Source: Polyodon spathula
Taxonomy: Eukaryota; Chordata; Actinopteri; Acipenseriformes; Polyodontidae
Length of the DNA: 64,000 nucleotides
Assembly: GCF_017654505.1 (NCBI RefSeq)
Contig: NC_054535.1
Location: 79,711,603-79,775,602 of the forward strand
Direction of reading: 5' to 3'
Position numbers and translations under genes: made by a program. The notes under the pieces are model-generated. The model worked only from the letters and a program-made list of their open reading frames with translations. It searched no databases and was not told the DNA's origin. Positions 55,129 through 64,000 of the stretch are shown one piece after another; the first letter of the stretch is position 1, and every line of letters begins with the position of its first letter.

Positions 55129-58100
55129 CAGTACCATACTGTATATATAAAATGACAAGTAGCTTTCGAGTTAAGGTGGTAGAAAGCAGTAACTATATAG
55201 AGTTATAAATAGGTAATCAGATATGCAAATATAAGCATTACAAGAGCCAATCAAATTGTGTGCAAGTTGCCAAAAGGCTTCTACATTCACAGTATTTTAG
55301 AAGTCAAAGCACAGCAACTGCTCAATATGGGCAAATGGAAATGTGTCTTCCCCAAGTGTATTTTCACAAGGTTGTTTGAATAAACCACTATACAGTAATT
55401 TCCTATAAAGCAAAAAGAAATATTGGAACAAAGGGGCGGGAGCAATGGTCCAAATTTCTAAAGAGGTTGTGACCATGGCTGCTTTTTCTAATTAAGCTTA
55501 GAGTAAAAGCTAGAATGCCTTAAATTGTCATGCAGTCGGATTCTTCATCTATTACTGTACTGCTGATTTTTTTTTTTTTTTTATTATGTGTGACTTACAT
55601 TGAAGATATATTCATTGTTTTCATTCAAGCTATGTGTAATCCATGTACACACCCAAGCATTTATACTTGAACAGGTGCATAATTGACATTTAGTCTGATA
55701 TTATCACTGTATAATTATACTATTAAAGTACATGCCAGGGATGGGAAGAAGACTCCCATTACATAGCCGTTTTGATTTACTGCAGGATTTACTATGAGTT
55801 TAATAAGACACACCTGTGCTTTATATTTTGGTCAAATATAGAATTTGGTTGACCCATGTTTATCAACGAGTTGACTGTGGTACCACTTCTATGGATAAAG
55901 TGACGCGGCCCTCTTAGTGTTCATATTTATAAAATATGCATGAACTTGACATGAATAAATAGGTCATTCATCTTGTTGTTGTTGTTGCTGTTATGTATGT
56001 ATGTTTTATTTTATTAAGAGGACAAATTCTAATTTCGACCTGTTAGGATTACTCGGAATGTCGTAAGGTGCCAGAATTAAAGAAAGACCTGTTCAGGAAA
56101 GCAGTGTGATTTCCAGAATCTAGTGGTGGTTGGTAATGTGTCAACATCCTTTGATAAATGGCCACTAAGTTCTATACCCTGCCCTTTTCTTCCTAATTTG
56201 CATTAAGGAACACAAAGTGTTACTATTGCATATAAGCAGAATAACACTTTCGGCCACAAGGTAAAAATGCATCTTCAGAACGGAGAATTTACAACATCCA
56301 GGTCTCTACTACAGTTTTCATACAATACTGTTGTATATAACAGTGTACAGTGTGCCCTAGGGCCAGACTCGCTACTGTTCACATTCGCATACTTCCAAGG
56401 TACTTGGTTCTGGTGTTCATGTTGCTTTCCCTGTGTATACTGAACCGTGGCTGAAAATGTGACAAGCTTGGTGGTATTGATAAGATTTGGATAGGCTGGT
56501 AAAACCTGCCTACTATAGAGTTAACCACTGAGAAGTGCACAGCATATAATACTATGGTAGTTCCCTGCTGCGATATAAAATACGTAAAGACCAGAGAGAC
56601 AGGTAACCAGTGAACTTCAGGATTTGGTAATTGAGGCAACAATGTATTAATTAATCTGTAACCATCACTGCTTTGCTTTCTTTATCCTTAGCTGTTAAAC
56701 ACTACTAAAAATACTTCTATTATGAAGGTAATTGCACATCAATTAGTCAAAGTGAAGGGAAAAGGGTAAAACAAGTGAAAATGATATACCTGTACAAAGC
56801 ACCCCTTCAATAAGCAGCCCATGACGGGAACCGGGGGGGGGGGGAGGTTATCAGAAAAGTGAACGCATATTGTATCGATGGGGATACTCCATATGTTGCA
56901 TATTGAGGAATGAGGGTTAGGGTTAGAATGGGTTGACCAGTGCTATAATTTCGGTCCGTGTCGCTCAAAGGGGATCATTACTAGTGTCTTGCCAGTTTGG
57001 TATTCTTCTTTTAATGTTATGTATAATCTGTATCAAACTTTTCTTTTTTTCTCAGACATACATTGGGGATATTCTTGTGGCCATAAATCCATTTAAATAC
57101 CTGCACCTGTATGAAAAACCAGTAAGTGTCCAATACTCCTTTTAAAAATTAACTGTAGCAGGCATTTTGTTTAAAAGGATGCAGCATTATCTTGTATATG
57201 TCAAAGAAAGATTGGTTTTGCCTTGGCACAGTCACGTGACTTGTACTGTTTGTCTGCCTCTGCTGTGAAAGTGGACCCCCAGCAGCAATGATTTCCTGTC
57301 AAAGTATGATTTGATGAAAAGCTCTTGTGCAAGGCTAGCAGGGAAGGCATAGAAAGAGCCGAAATCTCCTGAACTGGACATCTGATTGAAATGCAGGGAG
57401 GATTGGGAAAGCAGTTACTTTAGAGGTGGTTAAGTGTACAAAGAGATGAACTGACATCGTGACTGTGTTTTAGTTTTAGTTTTAGTTTTGTTTTTTAATC
57501 CTGAGGGAACACAACCATCCCTCAAATCATATCTTCTAACACAAATAACTTTTTTTTTTTTTTTTTTTTTTTAGGTATCTGAAAAGTATAAATGTCATGA
57601 AAAAGGCGATCTACCTCCCCATATTTTTGCTGTTGCTGACAGAGCTTACCAGTCCATGCTAGGAAGGTTAGCAACTGGGCCCAGCAATCAGTGCATTGTT
57701 ATCAGGTAAGGATGTTTCCATATTGACCAGCCTGTTTTTCTGTTAAACTGCTGACTTTAAATAGAATGTGTGGTATATATTCTTCCTTCTGTAAATAAAA
57801 AAAAAAGAGAAAAATGTCAATTAGCACAGCAGTAAAAGTAGACTAGGACAGGCGATGACACCCAGGTGAGGGTTAATAGTGTTGATTGGGATAATAAACA
57901 AATCTGATTGAAATATTTCTATTGCTGCACAAATTAGAGAATCTGTTTCAAATGGAATAGTAAATGATCTCAACACCATGATTCATGCACCTGTATTTTC
58001 ACTGTTATTTGTATTATCACAGAAAACATGTATATAATGAGATCATCTCTTTTGTATAACATAACAAACTGTTGTGCTGTTTTAGACAGCACCGTCAGTG

Positions 58101-59690
58101 TGAATCATCACTCCTAGATTGGTGAGGACTGGATTTCATTCCTGCATTGTATTGTACTGACTAACCACTGGCCATAAATAACCCATCCCTGTTTAATTCA
58201 CAATTTCTTTTTATTATCGGGGGCTATAAACCATAGCAGGAGTTGATTCATTCTGTCCTTTCAGCAGTCAGGCTGTTCAACTTTATTTTGGGTAATTTGT
58301 GTCATGGGTGTATTGTGTAAGGTATAAATACTGGAACATACGTCACCATATTGATACCATGTTTGTGAATAACGATTGAAAGGGTAGGGCTGACGCATGG
58401 AGGAAAGGCACATTAAAAAAAGAAAAAAATATCTATTAATCAACAGAAATTCTCTAAAGTAGATTCTGAATTAGGAGGCAACGTTTATCTGCAATGTTAC
58501 AAAAAGCATTATTTGTTTATGTAAAGATAAGGGCTAAGCAACACGCCCTTCATCATATCTGGTTTAAGCAGGTGGCAGTTAAAACATTTCATGACTTGTG
58601 AAGTTTTAATAGGAGACAAAAGGGCATTTTCGTGATCTCGATAGCAGCAATATGTGAATACCCCTGCTTGCTCTAAATCTGTCCCACCTGTACAATTCCA
58701 TTACATATTTCTATATAATTAATAGGAGGATTAATTAAACAACCCAACAGGATTGATGTGGAGGAAAAGGACAGTATTCAAAATAGATAGCTACCCTGTA
58801 TGTTTGTTTGTTTTATATAGATATATGTCCCAGCCTTAGGTCTTTTGCGGACTGAAGCAGGTTTTCCTCAAGGATTTGCCAGAATTTAGCCCCATATTAA
58901 ATGGTGTATGTTTTGGTAAATCAGCTGATACATTTCTAAACCCAATATTATAATTCATTTTGGCCACTCTATATTTTGGCTTGTTTTTCTAATCTTTAAA
59001 GAACTGTGACAGTAGCACACTTATTCTTTGACAATACCTTTTTTGAGTGTATTCTTATAAATCTAAATGTACATTTAGTAGTAATATTATCCAGGAGCAT
59101 TTTGCAGGTATGTGAAATTGTACCACATTTTTGGGAAGCAAGTACAGTAGCAACGTGTTAAAGGAAATTATTTTGGGAGGGGTGTTCTCCCAAAATGCAA
59201 ATGTAAACCGCATTATTATTGATATCGGTTTCCTGTGGGCAAATGTTTCACGTGTTTCCAGAGTTTGTTTTTAAATGTGAACTAGTTTTTGTTCAGGTAA
59301 TGGCAGCTACTACTGGGTTTTGATAAGTTTTCTGTTCCTTTTCATGCTGTTTCTGTTGTGGACTGTAGTAGATTTGAGTGCTTCCTAAATGAATGTACAC
59401 TACATTTTATATCTGCCTCTGTACCAGAAGGCCCCAGGTTTAAATGACACCCTCTATCCACCAACACATGCAGGGTGACTATTCTTTTAGATGCAACTGA
59501 GATCTGAGATCCTATCTTGCATTTTTTATTAAAATTGTCAATACCAACATAACTCGATGGTTCTCCTTAATCATTCTCCTCTTCTAGTGGAGAAAGTGGT
59601 GCTGGGAAGACGGAGAGCACAAAACTGCTGCTACGACAGATCATGGAGCTGTGTAAAGCAAACTCTCAACTTGAACAGCAGATTCTGCAG
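49778..59690 (+). CDS. Unconventional myosin heavy chain, N-terminal motor exons (continues past window)
   Basis: This is an actin-based motor. Exons are 49778-49879, 57056-57121, 57575-57705 and 59588-59690, 134 codons in all. They cover the start of the motor: EDLATLSELDEKSLLESLSN, TYIGDILVAINPFKYLHLYE, GDLPPHIFAVADRAYQSM, QCIVIS, then the P-loop GESGAGKT and ESTKLLLRQIM. The start ATG has a good context (AACAATGG), and an in-frame TAG lies 21 bases upstream, so no kinase or other domain precedes the motor unless an upstream exon splices in. Class is uncertain. The wording is nearest to class III-type and related motors, but vertebrate class III myosins carry an N-terminal kinase. Expected next blocks (such as NxNSSRFGK) were not found before 64000. 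Confidence 0.9.
49900..53500. other. Myosin intron 1, left part
   Basis: No repeat family was recognised except short A-rich patches and the hairpin at 50976. Short frames such as 50904-51092 and 52349-52576 lack similarity. Confidence 0.45.
50976..51012. repeat. Near-perfect palindrome
   Basis: GCTCT-AAACCACTTG-GAG-CAAGTGGTTT-GCAA-AGAGC. The ten-base inner arms are perfect, and an outer five-base arm pairs after a short bulge. A second overlapping pairing (CCACTTGCTC with GAGCAAGTGG) is also possible. Confidence 0.8.
53503..55059 (+). mobile_element. Decayed Tc1/mariner transposon with both ends
   Basis: The ends are CAGTACCAGTCAAAAGTTTG at the left and CTTTTGACTGGTACTG at the right. A transposase is readable in pieces: ARTLQVSVTAVAKTIKRFEE with RSGRPRVTSE near 53960-54080, VPTVKHGGGSVMAWGCFAGD near 54388-54445, the second catalytic Asp block altered to QQDSDLKHT near 54565-54595, and QSPDLNPIELVWDELDRRVK near 54664-54725. 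Frameshifts and stops break it. It sits in myosin intron 1 with CA repeats at its left end and TG/TA repeats at its right end. Confidence 0.9.
54838..54868. repeat. Hairpin in the Tc1 3' region
   Basis: AAAATAGCCACC and GGTGGCTATTTT pair around AAAG. This stem lies after the transposase stop and belongs to the transposon, not to the myosin gene. Confidence 0.85.
55060..55125. repeat. (TG)n then (TA)n microsatellite
   Basis: It starts at the last base of the Tc1 right end and continues for about 65 bases. Confidence 0.95.
55130..57050. other. Myosin intron 1, right part
   Basis: It holds a poly-T run (about 55567-55582), a poly-G run (about 56829-56844) and a short TTAGGG pair (56914-56926). 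No coding signal was seen. Confidence 0.45.
56912..56928. repeat. Short telomere-like motif
   Basis: Two TTAGGG-type units (GAGGGTTAGGGTTAG), on the strand opposite to the CCCTAA tracts at 27.9 and 30.1 kb. Confidence 0.6.
57056..57121 (+). CDS. Myosin exon 2
   Basis: TYIGDILVAINPFKYLHLYE then KP, the N-terminal SH3-less motor start that contains the conserved NP(F/Y). Acceptor TTTTTTCTCAG, donor CCAGTAAGT. Confidence 0.95.
57575..57705 (+). CDS. Myosin exon 3
   Basis: It contains PPHIFAVADRAYQSM, conserved in nearly all myosins, then QCIVIS. It follows a 23-base T run ending in TTAG. An insert (GRLATGPSN) between the helix and QCIVIS is longer than the usual few residues. Confidence 0.95.
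57710..59580. other. Myosin intron 3, nothing recognised
   Basis: AT-rich, with no repeat family or extra exon recognised. Confidence 0.5.
59588..59690 (+). CDS. Myosin exon 4 with the P-loop
   Basis: Acceptor CCTCTTCTAG, donor CAGGTCAGT. It encodes GESGAGKTESTKLLLRQIME, then LCKANSQLEQQILQ. GESGAGKT is the ATP-binding P-loop. Confidence 0.97.
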
Positions 59691-62600
59691 GTCAGTATTG
59701 AGCAGAATCATGTTTATAGTAAAGGTATACATTTTTCTTTTTGAAAACACTAAGCACAGAATTCCAAAGGCGTAGGAGCCACAGCATCCTAAAAATCCTG
59801 GTTTACTTTCATTTAGCCCAAACAGTAACCCAAAGTGGCGGAAAATTACTTGGGGGACCTTAGAATGCATGATGAAATACAAAAAGAGATTGTAAGCAAG
59901 AATTTAATCTTCATCCAGAGATAATGATTTCACTCTTTCCATCTGGACATGTTGTATGTGATCAAAATCATGTTATGTACTGTAGGTCATGCTCTAGCAT
60001 AACCTCACTGTATCTGAAATCCAGCCAAAAACTCATGACCTGCTGTATAATTATAAACAATTCATAAGGAATGTCTGTTTTGCTGCACCCTGATCACAAG
60101 GATAAGGTGTAGCATTTTAAAATTGAAGAAAATTATTTAAAACAAAAAAAGAAAAGGAAATGAAGAGTGGGAGGGGAGTGCTTATAAAGTAAACATTAGG
60201 TTTATGCAGCACATACATTAGTAGATAATGATAACATTTCAGTCATTGAGGAAATCCTCCCATAAAAGACAGCAAGTGAGGTTCATGAAAGTGGTGACTG
60301 ATAAACCACTGCTTTGCATACATTAGCAACATCAGCATTGTAAGCCAGTTGAGATCGCAGTACAAAAGTGTAAGTGAGTAAAATGTAATCTACATATACT
60401 GGTAGTTTTAGAATTTAAATTCAGTATCTGGATATATATGTACAGTATGGATGAGACACTGCAAGTTGGCTATAAATTGTAACAACCCATTTATCTTGGA
60501 GGTCAAACGTGTAAAAAAATAATTATCTACCCTTTTGCCTTTTAGAATTCTGCCTTAAAAGTATTGAAATTGGTTGCCATTATCTCCTTTTTTTGATATG
60601 TAAAGTTGTGCAGATTAGGGTAATTGAAATAATAGCTTGTTATCCTTTCAGACAAGTCCCTTGTTATAATGCCTCAAATAAAGGGGGTCTGGCAATGCCT
60701 TGGAAACAGTTTTACTCTGTGAAAACATGCCTTTGTTGTGTTACTTCTATAGAGGATGTGGTATTTGAGCGTGCTGTTTAGTGCTGCTGTCCCATGGTAT
60801 TTGACTTCTCAAATGGAAGATTCTTTTGTATTTGATGCTTACTCCAGACATACCAAAAAGATCCATCAAGTTGTTGAGTACAACAGTTACTGGGTATTGC
60901 AGTTTGTATGATGCTTGCATACAATAGCTTTCTTTGTTCTTTTTAACAAAACACAAGAGTTTTGGTAAATAATGGTAGGACCATAATTGCCAAAATGTTA
61001 CTTCTGAAATAGTGCATAGCCACTTGGTCAGTTAAGTGACTACAATAAAAAGAAGCAGGTTTTCGCTTCATAGGAAGGTTTGTTAGGTCACTCATAACTG
61101 GTGAACCTTCATAAACTTCTTATTCAGCTTTGACCTTTGTATTAATGACTAAGTGCTAATATGTGTATTATCTGGAAATTGTTGGAAATACACAGTATTT
61201 AAAAGCCCAATGTGTGTGTTTTTTTAATTGATAATTCTTATAGACTAATCCCCCCTTTTTTATTGGTTTGTTTCCTGACTCTTATTATTATTGTTCACAA
61301 GTGTATACTGTACATAAAGAAACAGTTATGTTATCTTGGTGCTATTAAAAGGCTTCTAAAATATTGAACCGATACACTGTTTCTGCAATTATCTATGCTT
61401 TGCTGTGTTTAGTATAAGCCCTTTTTGAGTTCAGTCTCATTCAGTCTCAGGCAGTGCAATTAAGTATACTGCAATGAGTTATGTAGGTTGCTGCCTGCTT
61501 GCCTCCCCCCATCCACTGCCTCATCTTCCGAGCTGTTGTATTTATTTATTTGTTTTTTTCCTGCTGTTATGCACTATGCTATGGTCTCTGGAAGCTGCCA
61601 AGCTGTTGAACAAGCTGTTGAAAGAGCTGTTGAACACATTGAAAGTATATAAGCGCTGCAAAATTATTTCCACATAAAATCCAGAACATTTAATTCAAGC
61701 CAGCCACCAGCACCACTGGCTGCTGAGGTGGGGCTCTGTGTACAATACGTGTAATAATTGCACAGGCTGCTTATCCTTTTTATAAACAACTGTGACTTGG
61801 TGCAATCTAACTCTGTACCTAGCGAGCTGTCATGTGTCAGGTGATACAGCAATTAGCCTTCAATAACAGGGAGTGTAATTCTTGAATAGTTCTAGTTTTT
61901 ATATAGACCAAGAAGTAGATCTAGTGAATGAGTCAAGCAGACCGATACTGTTTTTGGCTCATCTGTATGCTTTACTGGGGAAGGTCTACGTCAGCAGTTC
62001 AGCCAGTTGTACAAGTTTGACTTTGAATACAACCTAGAGTAAATGTGCCTGGTTTCTACTAGGCTAGGTGGTGTTGCCATTTTAGCCTTGGGAGAAACGC
62101 ATGCTGGTCTGTGTCATCCATAAACAGCAGAACACGTCTTTTTGTTTTCCTTCTAAAATGAGTCCATGTTAATCTGTGTATCAACAAAGATGGTTAGAAA
62201 AATAAAAGTTAGTGGCAGTAGCCATGAAACAGATCTGTAAATCTGAATATAGGTTGTTGGAAAGAATAAGCACAGCTTGTGAGAAAAGAGAATCTGAAGA
62301 GTACAGAAAGGAATATGGTACCTCTGCTGAGCTGGGAAAAGTGCTGAGCCTTAGCAGGGAAGACACAAGTTTTTCCATACCCAAGGCTTTTGCTTTTTCA
62401 TTTCCTTTTCTCCCTCTTGTGGTTTCTCTGTTGTTACCAAGTTCATGCCAAAAAAAAAAGTTTAATAGACATGGGCAGAGAGAGTGTTTGATTTAAACAA
62501 GTCAGAAAAGAGCAGTTGATAACTGTAACTAAATAATAAAGAAAAACTAAACACCACGTTTTTAACTGCAAGTGGCTTTGTGAGTTGTTTTCTGGGAGAT

Positions 62601-63280
62601 CAAATGCTTTTGGCGATTTTCTAACTTAATACCCGGATGTAATCCATGAATTTCCTATTCACCATGTAGTACAGTAAACCCCCTTTTTTAGACCTGAACT
62701 TTGATTTTTAACCTGTCACTCTGTATGTGTCTCTCACGTTGCACAATAGAAACCAGACCTCTGCATTTTGCATTTACTGTGCAATATTGTTTCTTGATTG
62801 GGACTTTAACAATCTTACAGTAATTCACTTTAACAATCTTACGGTAATTTGATGACTGATTTTTACCAACACTTTACAGACATTTTGCTTTCTTATATTT
62901 TCAGAACTGCTCCCCATAATTGGATTAAACTTTGCATGCACATTTTATTTCCAATGTGTGTGCGTGTCTGTTTGTTAATTTATTAAGTATAATTTTTAAA
63001 CTATTACTTCTAACACTCCTTTTTGTGTTGTCTTCCTCTCACATAATGTTTCTCAACATATGTTTCTGAAGCTGTGGTTCCCTAAACATCTGCACCATAG
63101 CCTCAAGGCGTTCCTAACACTTACTGTAGTTGATCTAAATTTAAAGACCTGCAAGTCAGAATCCCTACTGTTGGAGCTGCATCTCTGAGTTAAAAATAAC
63201 ATTTTGCATGGGAAGATGTTTAAGTTGGTGGTCCAAAAAGAATGCAAAAATTAGTGGTACTCCCCAAAATGAAAATGGGT
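59691..63280. other. Myosin intron 4 (start), no further exon found
   Basis: I looked for the next motor block (the region around N-A-K-T and SSRFGK) in all plus frames and did not see it. The intron is therefore at least 4.3 kb. Short frames such as 62212-62496 have no splice context. Confidence 0.5.
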
Positions 63281-63281
63281 G

Positions 63282-63894
63282 TGTGGCAAAGTGCCTGCCC
63301 CTGTGTGTATTTTGTGTTGAATGTTGTGTGTTAATGTTGGTGTGTAGTCATTGGTACACGGGATATAAACGGGTCTGTGTAACACGAGTGTTTAAAATGT
63401 ATATTTGTATTTAGGCACGAGGATTGCACAGCACTTCACGTGCAAGTAAAAAGTAATAATAAGTACAGGGAATTGCATTTTATTAATTCACGTGCAGTTG
63501 TACCGCGACTCCAGTTGAATGATTGATTAGCAATCGAGTCTCGGTACAGCTGCATAAAAGCTGCATGTTTTGACTCAGTCGGGGTTGTGTGTTCGGTGAG
63601 TGGAGAACGGGATTGGAGACGGAGGTAATAATAGTAATTGTAGCAGTTAAAAATATCAGCTCACCGTGTTTTGTCTGTATAGTCCGTTTCGTTTATCTTT
63701 TTGTTTTGGCAAAAGTGCCGTGTCCTGTGTGTTTTTGTTTGTCTTGCAACCTTTTATTTTCTGACTGTCTGTTCATTTATTAAACGCTGAGCGCAAGGAA
63801 GTGCTCAGCTTCCCCAAAACTCCACCTCTCTGTTGTTTATTTCCTAGTTCCTGTTTCTGGTCTGACGTCCCCCACTCCAGCCTTCTTTGTGACA
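63282..63894 (+). mobile_element. LTR-like repeat (probable solo LTR)
   Basis: It starts TGTGGCAAAG and ends CTTTGTGACA, an imperfect ten-base terminal inverted repeat. GGGTG precedes it and GAGTG follows, a five-base duplication with one change. A CATAAAAGCTGC TATA-like box lies at about 63550 and ATTAAA at about 63780. It sits in the myosin intron. Confidence 0.65.
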
Positions 63895-64000
63895 GAGTGA
63901 TTTTCAAGTTTCACTCAAATGGCTGTAAACTTTTCATGAACAGAATTTATACCCAGGGAGATTTTTGAATACAGGAACATTATGAGTTTTATTAGGCCTC

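Overview
This is vertebrate nuclear DNA, most likely from a ray-finned fish. Evidence: spliced genes with GT-AG introns of 0.1-7 kb, a mostly AT-rich background, long microsatellites, TTAGGG-type repeats, and a typical fish mix of transposable elements (four different Tc1/mariner copies, an L1/Tx1-type LINE, L2/CR1-like LINE ends, a hAT, a DIRS-like element, several solo LTRs). A non-teleost such as a sturgeon, paddlefish or gar is possible, but I cannot show that from the sequence. There are no operons, CRISPR arrays, or rRNA or tRNA genes that I can support.

Layout. (1) 6.2-17.2 kb, minus strand: eight coding exons of a secreted or membrane alpha-carbonic anhydrase, closest in my reading to CA9 (CA6 second choice). 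Its 3' end is not resolved, and a 5'-truncated L1/Tx1 LINE lies just beyond the last sure exon. (2) 17.3-28.8 kb: the CA promoter side, then intergenic DNA with LTR-like repeats, a hAT deletion derivative with a perfect 8-bp target duplication, a LINE end and a telomere-like tract. (3) 28.8-33.2 kb, plus strand: a complete six-exon FAM221-family gene, best match FAM221B. Human CA9 and FAM221B are also close neighbours on 9p13.3, which supports both calls. (4) 33.5-38.7 kb: intergenic DNA with a LINE tail lying between inverted repeats and a decayed Tc1. (5) 38.76-46.94 kb, plus strand: a complete six-exon type I membrane protein with two Kunitz domains, the architecture of HAI-2/SPINT2. The first domain lacks the Cys14-Cys38 pair. 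A solo LTR sits in intron 1 and a DIRS-like element in intron 2. (6) 49.8 kb to the window end, plus strand: the first four coding exons of an unconventional myosin motor. It starts directly with the motor, with no kinase in front. A decayed Tc1 lies in its 7.2 kb first intron, and the gene continues beyond the window.

The four genes have unrelated jobs (extracellular pH/CO2 chemistry, a Cys-rich protein of unknown function, cell-surface protease inhibition, actin-based motor) and are transcribed separately. CA and FAM221B are divergent; the last three genes run in the same direction. I found no undescribed multi-gene system. The most notable points are the altered first Kunitz domain, the short DIRS derivative between the two Kunitz exons, the kinase-less start of the myosin, and AP-1, CCAAT and hypoxia-type motifs just upstream of the CA gene. 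All exon boundaries were read by eye from splice consensus, reading phase and protein similarity; no alignment was run.
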